Shown here: one piece after another, positions 20,408 through 30,267 of the stretch
Layout: the number at the start of each line of letters is the position of its first letter
Position numbering within the stretch: position 1 is the stretch's first letter
NCBI GenBank assembly: GCA_002327725.1
Contig: DCXP01000070.1
Location: forward strand, 58,536-122,535
Length of the DNA: 64,000 nucleotides
Source of the DNA: Proteobacteria bacterium UBA2133
GTDB taxonomy: Bacteria; Pseudomonadota; Gammaproteobacteria; Arenicellales; UBA868
Direction of reading: 5' to 3'
The notes under the pieces: generated by a model
Database searches by the model: none
Told to the model about the DNA's origin: nothing
The model's input: only the letters and a program-made list of their open reading frames with translations
Program-made: the position numbers and the translations under genes

Positions 20408-21955
20408 ATGAACGATCGGCTTTATATATTTGATACCACTTTGCGTGACGGTGAGCAGAGCCCCGGGGCATCAATGACGGCGGCTGAGAAAATCCGAATC
20501 GCACGTCAGCTCGAGAAATTGCGGGTGGATGTCATTGAAGCAGGCTTTCCGGCGGCCAGCGAGGGAGACGCTGACGCCGTCCGAATGGTCGCAAAAGAGA
20601 TTTCCGACAGTCGCGTTTGCGCTCTGGCCAGGGCCAATCCCGGCGATGTTGCCAAGGCGGCAGAGGCTGTTAAGGATGCGAATGCCCCAAGAATCCATAC
20701 ATTCATCGCAACCTCCCCCATTCACATGCAGGCGAAACTCAGGATGGCTCCCGGGGACGTCCTCGAAAAAGCGGTCCAGGCTGTCCGCCAGGCGCGTGAC
20801 TCGGTTGACGATGTCGAGTTCTCGGCGGAGGATGCCGGGCGCTCCGAGGAGGACTTTCTTTGCAGGCTTTTTGAAGCCGTGATTGATGCGGGAGCACAGA
20901 CCGTGAACATCCCCGATACCGTGGGTTACACAATGCCGCATCAGTTCGGGGAGATGTTCACCAGGTTGATGCATCGTATCCCAAATGCTGACAAAGCGGT
21001 GTTCTCGGTCCATTGTCACAATGATCTTGGTGTTGCGGTCGCAAATTCGCTCGCCGCTGTACAAAGCGGCGCCCGACAGGTGGAGTGCACGATCAACGGT
21101 CTGGGTGAGCGAGCAGGCAACGCGTCACTGGAAGAGGTGGTCATGGCTATTCGTACAAGGCGGGATGTTTTCTCATGCGACACGGCAATCGATACCACCC
21201 AGATCCTTCCAGCAAGCCGGTTGGTGGCGAGCGTCACCGGATTTCCAGTGCAGCCGAACAAGGCAATCGTTGGCGCAAATGCCTTCGCCCATGAAGCGGG
21301 AATCCACCAGGATGGCGTCCTGAAACAGCGGGATACCTATGAGATCATGCGGGCCGAGGATGTGGGCTGGTCAGCCAACCGGATCGTGCTGGGAAAACAT
21401 TCCGGGCGCACGGCATTTCGTGAGCGCATGTCGGCGCTCGGCATCGAATTTACGAGTGACGCCGAGTTGAATGCGGCGTTTACACGGTTCAAGGATCTTG
21501 CGGATAAGAAGCATGAGATATTTGACGACGATCTTCAAGTGCTCGTGAGCGAGGACGCGGCAAAAGAAGAAAATCAAGCGCTGCGCTTCATCAGCCTGAA
21601 GACGGTGGCGGAAACCGGAAGCGTTCCGGTTGCTGATCTTTCGCTCGAATTTCAGGGGCAGCACCAGTCAAGCAGCGCAAGCGGCGACGGGCTTGTCGAT
21701 GCGGCATTCAAGGCAGTCGAGAAGATTGTTCCAGGATCGCGAACCCTACTGCTTTACTCCGTGAACGCAATTACCGCAGGTTCGGATTCCCAGGGGGAGG
21801 TTAGCGTTCGGCTTCAGGAGGACGGCCGAATCGTGAACGGCCAGGGCGCCGACACCGACATCGTGGTGGCGTCCGTTAAGGCGTATATCAACGGGTTGAA
21901 CAAGCTCCAGGGTGCGCCACATCGATTTAACCCGCAAAGCGGTGAGACAATCTAA
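20408..21955 (+). CDS. leuA: 2-isopropylmalate synthase
   Basis: LeuA condenses 2-oxoisovalerate with acetyl-CoA, committing carbon from the ilv pathway to leucine. The 515-residue protein has the [15 protein letters not shown] motif (about 10-24), HCHNDLGVA metal site, the NGLGERAGN loop, HEAGIHQDG, and a C-terminal LeuA regulatory domain that binds leucine for feedback inhibition. GGAG lies seven bases before the ATG. Its product chain continues with LeuCD (leuD at the window start). Confidence 0.97.
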   Translation: MNDRLYIFDTTLRDGEQSPGASMTAAEKIRIARQLEKLRVDVIEAGFPAASEGDADAVRMVAKEISDSRVCALARANPGDVAKAAEAVKDANAPRIHTFIATSPIHMQAKLRMAPGDVLEKAVQAVRQARDSVDDVEFSAEDAGRSEEDFLCRLFEAVIDAGAQTVNIPDTVGYTMPHQFGEMFTRLMHRIPNADKAVFSVHCHNDLGVAVANSLAAVQSGARQVECTINGLGERAGNASLEEVVMAIRTRRDVFSCDTAIDTTQILPASRLVASVTGFPVQPNKAIVGANAFAHEAGIHQDGVLKQRDTYEIMRAEDVGWSANRIVLGKHSGRTAFRERMSALGIEFTSDAELNAAFTRFKDLADKKHEIFDDDLQVLVSEDAAKEENQALRFISLKTVAETGSVPVADLSLEFQGQHQSSSASGDGLVDAAFKAVEKIVPGSRTLLLYSVNAITAGSDSQGEVSVRLQEDGRIVNGQGADTDIVVASVKAYINGLNKLQGAPHRFNPQSGETI

Positions 21956-21964
21956 GCTGCGTTA

Positions 21965-22648
21965 ATGAGTCGACACGCGCCCTACCTTCGCGAGATGGGG
22001 CTGGTGCGGTGGAGGTATTCAGCGCCGGCGCCAGGGGAGCATGGAAGCGCTGCCGCCGGTTCTGCCGCCGCGGCGGGGATTCAACCCCAGGGAGCGCGCA
22101 AGGACCTTGCTCGTCTTGCCGATGAGGTGGCGCGCTGCGAACGGTGTGATCTCCACAGTGTGCGAAGAAACGTTGTGTTCGGCGCCGGAGATGCCCGCGC
22201 GCGTTGGCTTTTTGTCGGCGAGGCACCCGGTGCCGAGGAAGACAAACAGGGATTGCCCTTCGTCGGACGGGCGGGGAGTCTTCTGAATGCGATACTCTTC
22301 AGTATCGGCTTATCGCGCGATGAGGTCTACATCGCCAACGTACTTAAGTGCCGTCCTCCCAACAACCGGGACCCGTTCGGGCGTGAAGTTCAGGAATGCA
22401 GTCCTTACCTTCAGCAGCAGATTTCCCTTGCGCAGCCGGAAATTATTGTTGCGATGGGCCGCTTCGCGGCACAGGCGCTGCTGGAAACGGATCAGAGTCT
22501 GGCGCAACTTCGTGGCCGGGTACACCAATACAAGATCGACCAGCTTCCGCTGGTGGTCACCTACCACCCGGCTTACCTTCTCCGTTCGCCGTCGGCCAAA
22601 GGCAAAAGTTGGGAAGACCTGCGGCTCGCGTGCTCAGTTATGAGTTAA
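21965..22648 (+). CDS. Family 4 uracil-DNA glycosylase (Fe-S)
   Basis: This enzyme type removes uracil from DNA arising by cytosine deamination. The 227-residue protein has the family 4 motif GEAPGAEED (85-93), GRAG (101-104), late HPAYLLR, and four cysteines that would hold a [4Fe-4S] cluster: Cys58, Cys61, Cys129 and Cys145. The N-terminal YLREMGLVRW is common in these proteins, once described as polymerase-related. The gap from leuA is 9 bases. The enteric-type Ung is a different family. Confidence 0.9.
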   Translation: MSRHAPYLREMGLVRWRYSAPAPGEHGSAAAGSAAAAGIQPQGARKDLARLADEVARCERCDLHSVRRNVVFGAGDARARWLFVGEAPGAEEDKQGLPFVGRAGSLLNAILFSIGLSRDEVYIANVLKCRPPNNRDPFGREVQECSPYLQQQISLAQPEIIVAMGRFAAQALLETDQSLAQLRGRVHQYKIDQLPLVVTYHPAYLLRSPSAKGKSWEDLRLACSVMS

Positions 22649-22657
22649 CCCGATTTG

Positions 22658-23110
22658 ATGGACTCTGGCACTGAAGCTGTGGCAATTCACCCCATGATCG
22701 TCGATGACCTCGGCCGGGTTGCGGAACTGGAACAGGCCGTTTCTCCAGCACCCTGGAGCCCGGGAGTGTTCCTCGACTGCCTAAAGGTGGATTATGAGTG
22801 CTGGGTGCTGCGTTCGGATGATGTATTTGGCTATGCCATTGCGGCTCTTGGCGCCGGCGAGGCCCACTTGCTGAATATCGCGGTTGCGCCGAGTAAACAG
22901 GGGCGGGGATTCGGGGGGCAATTGCTGAGAAAAATTATCCGGGTAGCCCGGGAGGAGGACACCGAGCGCCTGTTGCTTGAGGTACGACCCAGCAACCTAA
23001 GGGCCCAGGCAATCTACCAAAAAGCAGGTTTTGAGCTGCTGAGCCGGCGGCCCAGATATTACGGCCCGCCGCAAAAGGAGGACGCACTGGTCTATGCCCT
23101 GGAGTTCTGA
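22658..23110 (+). CDS. rimI: Ribosomal protein S18-alanine N-acetyltransferase, RimI-like
   Basis: RimI acetylates the N-terminal alanine of ribosomal protein S18. The 150-residue GNAT protein has the acetyl-CoA loop (QGRGFGGQLL), LLNIAVAP, EVRPSNLRAQAIYQKAGF and RPRYY, all typical of RimI. The S18 encoded at 27.96 kb starts MNRVSK rather than with alanine after Met, so its natural target here may differ. The ATG at 22658 is preferred over the TTG just before it. Confidence 0.85.
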   Translation: MDSGTEAVAIHPMIVDDLGRVAELEQAVSPAPWSPGVFLDCLKVDYECWVLRSDDVFGYAIAALGAGEAHLLNIAVAPSKQGRGFGGQLLRKIIRVAREEDTERLLLEVRPSNLRAQAIYQKAGFELLSRRPRYYGPPQKEDALVYALEF

Positions 23111-23200
23111 GTACGCGCTCTTAAGCATTTATACCAGCCACAAGATGTACCGGGTAAAATCTCCTGAGTAACGTAAAGCAGGCAGGACAGGCAGGAAAAG

Positions 23201-24040
23201 TTGAGTCGAATGAGATTCCGCTTGGGGGCTAGTTTCAAACCGGAACCGTCGTCTGGGATGAAGTGGGCCAGCGAGTGCGGAGACGATACTGATATTGCGG
23301 CCTGGTTTCAAACCACACTGGGCCGTGAGATCTGCGATACAACGCGCCGGTGCGTGTCGCGGCTGATCCCCTCTGGCTACTATCGTACGGGATTTCAGGT
23401 TGGTTTCTGCAACGTAAACCTTTTGCACAAGGCCGAACACGCGTATTGGGGAGGTCCTTCGCAAGGCGGCGTGCGCGTTAATAATTATGATGATGAACGT
23501 ACACGACTCGCGTGCGTTCCTGAGAATCTACCGTTTGGCGCTCGCTCAATCGACCTGCTGGCATTGCCTTTTGTTCTCGACTTTTCGCCTCATCCACATG
23601 CGGTCCTGAGGGAGGCTTACGGTGTACTCGCCCCCGAGGGTTGTATGGTGATCTGCGGGTTTAACCGCTGGGGCCTTTGGGGGCTGCGCCGAAGCCTGAT
23701 GCTGCGCCCACGCCACGGCCCCTGGGCTGGAAGTTTTCTATCGCTAGGTCAAGTCCAGGACTGGAGTCGCTTACTGGGATTGGAACTCATATCCGCTGCG
23801 TCCGTGTTTTATCGCCCCCCCATCGGCAGTTCACGACTGCTTGCCAAAACGGTGTTTCTTGAGGCCGTGGGTGACCGGTGGTGGCCTTTGCTCTCCGGGG
23901 CTTATGTTGTGGTCGTGAAAAAGAGGGCGTTTGGCCAGTCCGCTATGCTGGAGCCGGTTCGCGCTTCACGGCGCCGTGTATCGGAGCCATTTGTCTCCGC
24001 AATGCCGAGGCATGCTGCCAAGAGGAAAGTGCGGACCTAA
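23201..24040 (+). CDS. SAM-dependent methyltransferase-like protein (YafS type)
   Basis: This 279-residue protein resembles the methyltransferase-fold proteins found just before rnhA in gammaproteobacteria (E. coli YafS). The fold is suggested by a motif I-like GFQVGFCNVN, the post-motif LPFGARSIDLLALPFVLDFSPHPHAVLREAYGVLAPEGCMVICGFNRWGLWGLRR and a C-terminal hydrophobic strand. The SAM-binding glycine motif is degenerate, so activity is not certain and the substrate is unknown. TTG at 23201 follows AGGA closely; ATG at 23210 is an equally possible start. rnhA begins immediately after its stop. Confidence 0.72.
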   Translation: MSRMRFRLGASFKPEPSSGMKWASECGDDTDIAAWFQTTLGREICDTTRRCVSRLIPSGYYRTGFQVGFCNVNLLHKAEHAYWGGPSQGGVRVNNYDDERTRLACVPENLPFGARSIDLLALPFVLDFSPHPHAVLREAYGVLAPEGCMVICGFNRWGLWGLRRSLMLRPRHGPWAGSFLSLGQVQDWSRLLGLELISAASVFYRPPIGSSRLLAKTVFLEAVGDRWWPLLSGAYVVVVKKRAFGQSAMLEPVRASRRRVSEPFVSAMPRHAAKRKVRT

Positions 24041-24526
24041 ATGACTGCGTTAGCCGATCAAAAAGCACTGGCGCTTTTCACCGACGGAGCCTGTCGGGGA
24101 AACCCGGGACCTGGGGGCTGGGGTGTTCTGATTCGGGACGACTCACAAGAAACGGAACTGTTTGGCTCGGAACGCCACACAACCAATAATCGTATGGAGC
24201 TTGTCGCGGCAATCCGGGCTCTCGAAGCTGTTAGTCCTGAACATCCGGTAGCCGTTTACACGGATTCGCAATATGTCCGCAATGGGGTTACACAGTGGAT
24301 TCCCAAGTGGAAGGCGAATGGCTGGAGAACTGCCGCGAAAAAGCCCGTCAAGAACCAGGACCTCTGGAAACAGCTGGAGAGTGCTGCCGAACGGCGGCGT
24401 GTCAGTTGGCACTGGGTCCGGGGTCACAGCGGACATCCGGAGAATGAACGGGCGGATGCGCTGGCAAACCGGGCAATTGATCTTATGCTCGCCGACGATA
24501 CCGGGGTTGGAGGTACGACAGAATGA
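24041..24526 (+). CDS. rnhA: Ribonuclease HI
   Basis: RNase HI cuts the RNA strand of RNA-DNA hybrids. The 161-residue protein has the complete catalytic set Asp15 ([16 protein letters not shown]), Glu53 ([10 protein letters not shown]), Asp75 (YTDSQYV) and Asp139 (NERADALAN). The end overlaps dnaQ by 4 bases (ATGA), the conserved rnhA-dnaQ pair. Confidence 0.97.
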   Translation: MTALADQKALALFTDGACRGNPGPGGWGVLIRDDSQETELFGSERHTTNNRMELVAAIRALEAVSPEHPVAVYTDSQYVRNGVTQWIPKWKANGWRTAAKKPVKNQDLWKQLESAAERRRVSWHWVRGHSGHPENERADALANRAIDLMLADDTGVGGTTE

Positions 24527-25233
24527 ACCTGATTGTGCTGGATACGGAAACGACCGGTCTCGATGCGGCGCAAGGACACCGCGTGATAGAGCTCGGCTGC
24601 GTACTCCTCAGCCACCGCAAACACACCGATATGCGGTTTCATACCTACCTGAACCCTAAGCACCCTATCGACCCTGAGGCGCAGGAGGTCCATGGCATCA
24701 CCGAAAATTTCCTCGAGGGTAAGCCTTCGTTTCCTGAAATGATGGATAAGTTTCTCGACTTCGTAAGGGGATCGGAACTGGTCATCCATAACGCCCCTTT
24801 TGACCTCGGATTTCTTAACCAGGAATTGGAACTGGCAGGCAATCCATCCCGATTGGAAGATATCTGCGAGATCACGGATTCGCTGGAACTTGCACGACAG
24901 ATGCATCCGGGTCAGCGGAACAGTCTTGATGCCCTTTGCCGCCGTTATAACGTGGACAATAGCGGCCGTGAACTCCACGGCGCCCTCCTGGATGCCGAAA
25001 TCCTGGCAGACGTATACCTCGCGATGACCGGCGGACAGACGGCCTTGGCATTAGAGGGCGGGGCGTCGAAGGATACGGGGATAGGCGCCGGTGCAGCCAG
25101 GCAACACGATGATGTTCAGTTTCCAGTGATTCGGGCGAACGAAGAGGAACTAGTCGAACATCGACGTTGGCTCGAGTTACTCGATCCCCAAAGCCCCTGG
25201 CACAACATCGATCAGGCTGACGATCTCCACTGA
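24523..25233 (+). CDS. dnaQ: DNA polymerase III epsilon subunit (proofreading exonuclease)
   Basis: DnaQ proofreads DNA made by DnaE (50.6 kb). The 236-residue protein has the DnaQ exonuclease motifs DTETTG (Asp7, Glu9), [11 protein letters not shown] and [15 protein letters not shown] (His and Asp of motif III), then a variable C-terminal segment that would bind DnaE. Translation is coupled to rnhA through the ATGA overlap. Confidence 0.96.
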   Translation: MNLIVLDTETTGLDAAQGHRVIELGCVLLSHRKHTDMRFHTYLNPKHPIDPEAQEVHGITENFLEGKPSFPEMMDKFLDFVRGSELVIHNAPFDLGFLNQELELAGNPSRLEDICEITDSLELARQMHPGQRNSLDALCRRYNVDNSGRELHGALLDAEILADVYLAMTGGQTALALEGGASKDTGIGAGAARQHDDVQFPVIRANEEELVEHRRWLELLDPQSPWHNIDQADDLH

Positions 25234-25250
25234 GCGAAACACTCGTCCAA

Positions 25251-25267
25251 CCGGCGATGACGGCCGG
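25251..25267 (+). terminator. Weak hairpin after dnaQ
   Basis: CCGGC (25251-25255) and GCCGG (25263-25267) form a 5-bp stem with a 7-base loop, followed by AAAGCTTTT. It could end the rnhA-dnaQ transcript, but the stem is short. Confidence 0.3.
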
Positions 25268-25297
25268 AAAGCTTTTGTACCAGACTGGAGTCCCCTC

Positions 25298-25325
25298 TTG
25301 GCACCCTCTAAAATAGGCGGATAAT
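25298..25325 (+). promoter_or_regulatory. Sigma70-type promoter for acs
   Basis: TTGGCA at 25298-25303 and GATAAT at 25320-25325 are 16 bases apart. The predicted start near 25332 leaves a leader of about 27 bases with AGGA before the acs ATG. Confidence 0.6.
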
Positions 25326-25358
25326 TCAAAGTCTTAGTGTGACCGTAGGAATAATGAG

Positions 25359-27296
25359 ATGAGCGAACCCACCCTGTATAAGGTCGACCCGGAATTTGCG
25401 GCCAATGCCCACATCAGCCGGGACGGATATGAAGAGATGTACCGGCGTTCGGTTGAAGACCCGGAGTCCTTCTGGGCGGAGCAGGCTGAGAAGTTCGTAG
25501 ACTGGTTCACACCCTGGCATACCGTCAGTCAGTGGGACTACCACAGCGGCGAGATCAGGTGGTTTGATGGGGCAACGCTCAATGTCGCCTACAACTGTAT
25601 CGACCGGCATCTTGCTACGCGGGGCGACCAGACTGCGATTATCTGGGAGTGTGATGACCCCTCCACTGACAGCAAACTGACGTTTAATGAACTCCATCAG
25701 GAGGTGTGCCGGTTCTCCAATGTTCTGAAGGCCCGGGGTGTAGGCAAGGGAGACCGGGTCTCAATCTATATGCCCATGATTCCGGAAGCAGCGGTCGCGA
25801 TGCTGGCCTGCGCGAGGATTGGTGCGGTCCATTCGGTAGTGTTCGGCGGATTCTCACCCGAAGCGTTACGGGATCGAATCCTGGATTCTGACTGCCGGGT
25901 TGTCATTACGGCGGATGAGGGCCCGCGAGGCGGAAAACCGGTCCCGCTTAAGGCCAATGTCGAGAAAGCCCTCGAGGGCTGTCCCGAGGTGCATACGACG
26001 ATCGTGGTCAGGCGGACCGGGAACGACGTCCCTTCCGGTGGCGAGCGCGATCTCTGGTACCACGAAGCGGTCGCGTCGGCTTCGACGGAGTGTGATCCCG
26101 AGCCGATGAATGCGGAAGACCCGCTGTTCATCCTCTACACGTCCGGATCGACGGGAAAGCCAAAGGGTGTACTGCACACGACCGGTGGCTATCAGTTATA
26201 TGCAGCGATGACCCACCGCTATGTGTTTGATTATCACGATGGCGATATTTTCTGGTGCACAGCAGATGTCGGCTGGATCACGGGGCACAGTTATATCCTT
26301 TATGGCCCATTGGCCAACGGTGCGACTACGCTGATGTTTGAGGGCGTGCCCACCTATCCGGACGCGTCGCGTTTCTGGCAGGTGGTCGATAAACACCAGG
26401 TGAATATCTTCTACACCGCCCCGACGGCGATCCGGGCCCTGATGAGCCAGGGAGATGACCCCGTCGCTGCAACACAGCGTACCAGCTTGAGACTGCTCGG
26501 CACTGTCGGAGAGCCGATCAACCCGGAAGCGTGGGAATGGTATTTCCAGACAGTTGGGGAAAAACGGTGTCCCATTGTGGATACCTGGTGGCAGACCGAG
26601 ACCGGGGGGATTCTGATCACGCCACTTCCGGGCGCCACCGATCTCAAGCCAGGCTCAGCCACTCGGCCCTTCTTCGGAATCTCACCCGCACTCCTGGACA
26701 CAGACGGAAAGGAACTGGAGGGTGTGGCATCCGGAAATCTGGTTATTATGGGTTCGTGGCCCGGCCAGATGCGCACGGTCTACGGAGATCATGACCGCTT
26801 TATACAAACCTATTTCTCTACCTACCCGGGTTATTACATGACGGGCGACGGCGCCCGGCGCGATGAGGACGGCTATTACTGGATCACCGGCCGGGTTGAT
26901 GATGTGATCAACGTATCCGGTCACCGGATGGGGACTGCCGAAGTAGAGAGCGCGCTGGTGTTACACCCGCAGGTCGCGGAAGCTGCTGTCGTGGGATATC
27001 CGCATGAAATAAAGGGACAGGGCATCTACGCGTACGTCACGCCCATGGCCGGGACGACGCCAACAGAAGAACTCAGAACTGAACTGATTGCCCTGGTGCG
27101 AAAAGAGATCGGCCCGATAGCAAGTCCCGATGCCATTCAATGGGCTCCCGGTCTGCCAAAGACCCGGTCCGGCAAAATCATGCGTCGAATTCTGAGAAAG
27201 ATTGCCGCCAATGAGCTCGAGAATCTCGGTGATACCTCGACCCTTGCCGAGCCCGCGGTGGTAGACGAGCTGATCGAGAACCGGGCGGTGAAATGA
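25359..27296 (+). CDS. acs: Acetyl-CoA synthetase
   Basis: Acs activates acetate to acetyl-CoA through acetyl-AMP, for growth on or recovery of acetate. The 645-residue protein has the adenylation P-loop [11 protein letters not shown] (about 262), [39 protein letters not shown] across the hinge, and the C-terminal [11 protein letters not shown] whose Lys606 is the lysine usually controlled by acetylation. It has its own promoter and appears monocistronic. Confidence 0.97.
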   Translation: MSEPTLYKVDPEFAANAHISRDGYEEMYRRSVEDPESFWAEQAEKFVDWFTPWHTVSQWDYHSGEIRWFDGATLNVAYNCIDRHLATRGDQTAIIWECDDPSTDSKLTFNELHQEVCRFSNVLKARGVGKGDRVSIYMPMIPEAAVAMLACARIGAVHSVVFGGFSPEALRDRILDSDCRVVITADEGPRGGKPVPLKANVEKALEGCPEVHTTIVVRRTGNDVPSGGERDLWYHEAVASASTECDPEPMNAEDPLFILYTSGSTGKPKGVLHTTGGYQLYAAMTHRYVFDYHDGDIFWCTADVGWITGHSYILYGPLANGATTLMFEGVPTYPDASRFWQVVDKHQVNIFYTAPTAIRALMSQGDDPVAATQRTSLRLLGTVGEPINPEAWEWYFQTVGEKRCPIVDTWWQTETGGILITPLPGATDLKPGSATRPFFGISPALLDTDGKELEGVASGNLVIMGSWPGQMRTVYGDHDRFIQTYFSTYPGYYMTGDGARRDEDGYYWITGRVDDVINVSGHRMGTAEVESALVLHPQVAEAAVVGYPHEIKGQGIYAYVTPMAGTTPTEELRTELIALVRKEIGPIASPDAIQWAPGLPKTRSGKIMRRILRKIAANELENLGDTSTLAEPAVVDELIENRAVK

Positions 27297-27326
27297 TCAG
27301 GCGCTCCCGGTGCGAAGGCATGCTGC

Positions 27327-27355
27327 TTGCGGGAGCCCGCTGACCCGGCTAGAAT
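27327..27355 (+). promoter_or_regulatory. Sigma70-type promoter for rpsF operon
   Basis: TTGCGG (27327-27332) and TAGAAT (27350-27355) are 17 bases apart. The -35 overlaps the second arm of a hairpin (GCTCCCG 27303-27309, CGGGAGC 27330-27336) that may also end acs transcripts. Confidence 0.55.
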
Positions 27356-27388
27356 CCCGCTCCCGCAGCGCATCAGCGCATGCTCCTT

Positions 27389-27412
27389 GCTCCACCAACC
27401 CGTTTGGGGGGC
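27389..27412 (+). promoter_or_regulatory. Candidate S6:S18-binding hairpin in rpsF leader
   Basis: GCTCC-A-CCAA, loop CCCGT, TTGG-GGGGC forms an almost continuous stem 22 bases before the S6 start, with a CCG in the loop. In many bacteria the S6:S18 complex represses its own mRNA by binding a leader hairpin with an unpaired CCG that mimics 16S helix 22. The match here is by structure and position only. Confidence 0.4.
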
Positions 27413-27434
27413 TTTAAACCAAAAGGAGAAACAT

Positions 27435-27965
27435 ATGCGACACTATGAAGTCGTTTTTCTGGTTCATCCGGACCAGAGCGAGCAGGTCGGCGCTATGGTC
27501 GACAAGTACCAGGCTCTGATCGAAGGCAACGGTGGGCATGTGCACCGCTGTGAAGACTGGGGCCGCCGGCACCTCGCTTACAACGTCGGCAAAGTGCACA
27601 AGGCGCACTACGTGCTCATGAATATCGAGTGCGATCAGCCGACAATGGACGAAATCACGAGCATGTTCAAGTTCAGTGATGCCGTCCTTAGAAACCTCGT
27701 TATTCGGCGAGATACCGCCGTCACGGAGCGATCCCCACTTGCGGATCATCAAGCCGACGATGATGCCGATTCCGCCGATTCCGCCGACTCCGCTGGGCCC
27801 GTAAGGGAGGAGTCGGGTGACACCGAAACGCCCATGGCCGGGGCCGAAACTCCTGATGTAAAGGCGGAAAGCGCGACTGAGGGGGAGGCTCCGAGTGGCG
27901 AGGTAGCGGAATCGCTACCCGCAGCGGATGAAGCGCAGGAGACCGCCGAGGAGAAAACAACATGA
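27435..27965 (+). CDS. rpsF: 30S ribosomal protein S6 with long acidic tail
   Basis: S6 binds S18 and 16S rRNA in the small-subunit platform. The first 100 or so residues are ordinary S6 ([55 protein letters not shown]). The protein has 176 residues against about 131 in E. coli; residues 103-176 are a low-complexity tail rich in Asp, Glu, Ala, Ser, Thr and Pro, with a DSA tandem repeat. The ATG at 27435 has AAGGAG at ideal spacing. It overlaps rpsR by 4 bases. Confidence 0.96.
   Translation: MRHYEVVFLVHPDQSEQVGAMVDKYQALIEGNGGHVHRCEDWGRRHLAYNVGKVHKAHYVLMNIECDQPTMDEITSMFKFSDAVLRNLVIRRDTAVTERSPLADHQADDDADSADSADSAGPVREESGDTETPMAGAETPDVKAESATEGEAPSGEVAESLPAADEAQETAEEKTT
27768..27794 (+). repeat. 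Three 9-base tandem repeats in rpsF tail
   Basis: GATTCCGCC occurs twice in a row (27768-27776, 27777-27785) and then as GACTCCGCT (27786-27794), encoding Asp-Ser-Ala three times. This suggests the S6 tail grows or shrinks by slippage. Confidence 0.85.
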
Positions 27966-28186
27966 ACCGTGTAAGCAAGAGACGAAAGTATTGCCGCTTC
28001 ACCGCCCTCGGGATCGACGAGATTGACTATAAGGACCTCGACACACTAAAGGCATATATCACCGAGACCGGAAAGATTATGCCCAGCCGAAACACCGGGA
28101 CCAAGGCGCGATACCAGCGGCAGTTGGCCACTGCCATTAAACGTGCACGGTTTCTGGCGTTACTGCCGTACACCGATCAGCATTGA
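27962..28186 (+). CDS. rpsR: 30S ribosomal protein S18
   Basis: S18 is the partner of S6 in the 30S platform. The 74-residue basic protein ([49 protein letters not shown]) is of normal length. The ATG overlaps the rpsF stop (ATGA), so both partners are made in step. Confidence 0.97.
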   Translation: MNRVSKRRKYCRFTALGIDEIDYKDLDTLKAYITETGKIMPSRNTGTKARYQRQLATAIKRARFLALLPYTDQH

Positions 28187-28195
28187 GGGTTGGTC

Positions 28196-28714
28196 ATGGA
28201 ACTCATCCTTCTTGAAAAAATCCAGAACCTCGGTGACCTTGGAGATATCGTTAAGGTCAAATCTGGTTATGGACGAAACTACCTGATTCCCCAGGGCAAG
28301 GCAGTGCCCGCAAGTGAGGAAGCGAAAGAACAGGTCGAGGAGCGCCGCCGGGAACTCGCGAAACTGGATTCCGAGCGTCGTGAGTCCGCCGAGGCGAAAG
28401 CCGCACTGCTGCCAGAACGGCTGACGGTAAAACGGTTGGTGGCTGAAGAGGGCAAGTTGTTTGGCTCGGTCAGTCCGGTCGATGTCGCGGAACTGTTGCA
28501 GGCGGCTGAGATTGCTGTACAGCGATCGGAGATCTCGATGCCGGATGGCCCGATCAAAACCCTGGGCGAACATACTGTCTCCATCATCCTCCACCCCGAG
28601 GTGCAGTCCAGCATCGAGGTCGTCGTTGAAGCCGAAAACGAGCCCGAGGAACCCGGCACCCCGGCAGCCGACAAGAACGAGCAGGAACCCCCAGCCGAAA
28701 CCCCGGCCGAATAG
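28196..28714 (+). CDS. rplI: 50S ribosomal protein L9 with C-terminal extension
   Basis: L9 is the elongated large-subunit protein near the L1 stalk. The N-domain MELILLEKIQNLGDLGDIVKVK with GYGRNYLIP, the long connecting helix and the C-domain are complete within about 147 residues. The protein is 172 residues because of a tail rich in Glu, Pro and Ala. ATG at 28196 is preferred to a TTG six bases earlier. Confidence 0.95.
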   Translation: MELILLEKIQNLGDLGDIVKVKSGYGRNYLIPQGKAVPASEEAKEQVEERRRELAKLDSERRESAEAKAALLPERLTVKRLVAEEGKLFGSVSPVDVAELLQAAEIAVQRSEISMPDGPIKTLGEHTVSIILHPEVQSSIEVVVEAENEPEEPGTPAADKNEQEPPAETPAE

Positions 28715-28753
28715 GGCCCGGAATCACAAATTCAGATTCACCCGGTGTTTTAG

Positions 28754-28778
28754 CCCCGGGGTTCCCAAACAACCGGGG
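28754..28778 (+). terminator. Hairpin between rplI and dnaB
   Basis: CCCC-GG-GGTT pairs with AACC-GGGG (stem 8 bp with a two-base bulge, loop CCCAAAC). There is no T-run, so termination may be partial. A TACAAT at 28826-28831 could be the -10 of a promoter for dnaB. Confidence 0.4.
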
Positions 28779-28881
28779 TCCTGAGCAGGAATTCTCGAGC
28801 GCTGTAAAAGCAGCCAGCGCTTGTCTACAATAGTTGCCTTTGAGGACCTAAGCGGATTCTCTAAATCCGGATCTATTCTCT

Positions 28882-30267
28882 ATGGCACAGACCACGCCCA
28901 GTCTCAGCGCAGTCTCCTCCGCGCCTCGTGTCCCGCCACAAGCGCATGAGGCGGAACAGTCTGTCCTGGGCGGCCTGCTGGTCGACTCCCGGCGGTGGGA
29001 TGAAGTCGCCGAGACTGTGCGCACTGAGGATTTCTACACGCGTGCGCATCGAGAGATTTTCTCGGCGATTCATGCGCTGCACGAGGTCGGCCAGGCAGTA
29101 GACGTGGTAACCGCCTCCGAGTGGCTGAAGAACAAAGGGACGCTCGAGCCCGCGGGCGGCCTTGCCTATCTTGGTGAACTGGCCAATCGCACGCCTGGGA
29201 CCACCAACCTCACAGCGTATGCGAGGATTGTCAGAGAGCGGTCCGTTTTACGTTCACTGATCGGCGCTGCAAGTGATATTTCTGAGAAAGCCTATCAGCC
29301 CGAGGGTCTCGATATCGGGGCATTGATTGATTTTGCGGAGAAGGCGGTTTTTGAGATATCCGATTCGGATCGAAGAACGTCACTGGGATTTAGGCCAATC
29401 CAGGGGCTGCTGACTCAGGCGGTGGACCGCATAGAGGAACTCTACGAATCCAAAGAAGGAATCACCGGGGTTGCCACCGGCTTTAGAGATCTCGACAAAC
29501 TGACCTCGGGATTACAGGCGGCTGACCTTGTCGTTGTCGCCGGTCGGCCGTCGATGGGGAAGACTTCCCTGGCGATGAATATCGCCGAGAGCGCAGCGGT
29601 CGGCGCCAAACTGCCGGTCGCGGTCTTCAGTATGGAAATGCCGGGTCAACAGCTTGCGATGCGAATGCTGGCGTCACTCGGGCGCATTGACGCCCATCGC
29701 GTCCGCACCGGCCAACTGCATCAGGAGGATTGGCCCCGGCTCACGTCAGCTATGGGGCTTCTGGATGAGGCGCCGATTTATGTAGACGATACACCCGCCT
29801 TAACTCCTCTGGAATTGCGTTCGCGGATACGGCGGCTTACGCGGGAGCATGGCCAGCTGGGCATGGTAATCGTGGATTATCTCCAGTTGATGCAGACCGG
29901 GGAAAATAACGAGAACCGGGCGGTAGAGGTCGCCAATATTACCCGAGCCCTGAAGGTGGTTGCGAAAGAGTCATGGGTTCCGGTGGTGGTCCTTTCGCAG
30001 TTGAATCGCGGCCTCGAGCAAAGGCCGAATAAGCGGCCCATCATGTCCGATCTGCGCGAATCAGGAGCCATCGAGCAGGACGCCGATCTTATCCTTTTTA
30101 TCTACCGTGACGAGGTCTATAACGAGGATAGCCCGGAAAAGGGTACAGCGGAGATTATTGTGGCGAAACAGCGCAACGGCCCGACCGGCACCGTCCGGCT
30201 GACTTTCCTTGGTGAGTACACACGCTTTGAGAGTTATGCCCCGGCATTCGAGGATCACCAATATTGA
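28882..30267 (+). CDS. dnaB: Replicative DNA helicase
   Basis: DnaB is the hexameric helicase that leads the replication fork. The 461-residue protein has the N-terminal primase-interaction domain (PQAHEAEQSVLGGLL, about 18-120), a linker, and the RecA-like domain with Walker A GRPSMGKTS (221-229), Walker B VIVDYLQLM, and the SDLRESGAIEQDADLILF motif. No intein is present. It follows the rpsF-rpsR-rplI ribosomal genes, as usual. Confidence 0.97.
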   Translation: MAQTTPSLSAVSSAPRVPPQAHEAEQSVLGGLLVDSRRWDEVAETVRTEDFYTRAHREIFSAIHALHEVGQAVDVVTASEWLKNKGTLEPAGGLAYLGELANRTPGTTNLTAYARIVRERSVLRSLIGAASDISEKAYQPEGLDIGALIDFAEKAVFEISDSDRRTSLGFRPIQGLLTQAVDRIEELYESKEGITGVATGFRDLDKLTSGLQAADLVVVAGRPSMGKTSLAMNIAESAAVGAKLPVAVFSMEMPGQQLAMRMLASLGRIDAHRVRTGQLHQEDWPRLTSAMGLLDEAPIYVDDTPALTPLELRSRIRRLTREHGQLGMVIVDYLQLMQTGENNENRAVEVANITRALKVVAKESWVPVVVLSQLNRGLEQRPNKRPIMSDLRESGAIEQDADLILFIYRDEVYNEDSPEKGTAEIIVAKQRNGPTGTVRLTFLGEYTRFESYAPAFEDHQY

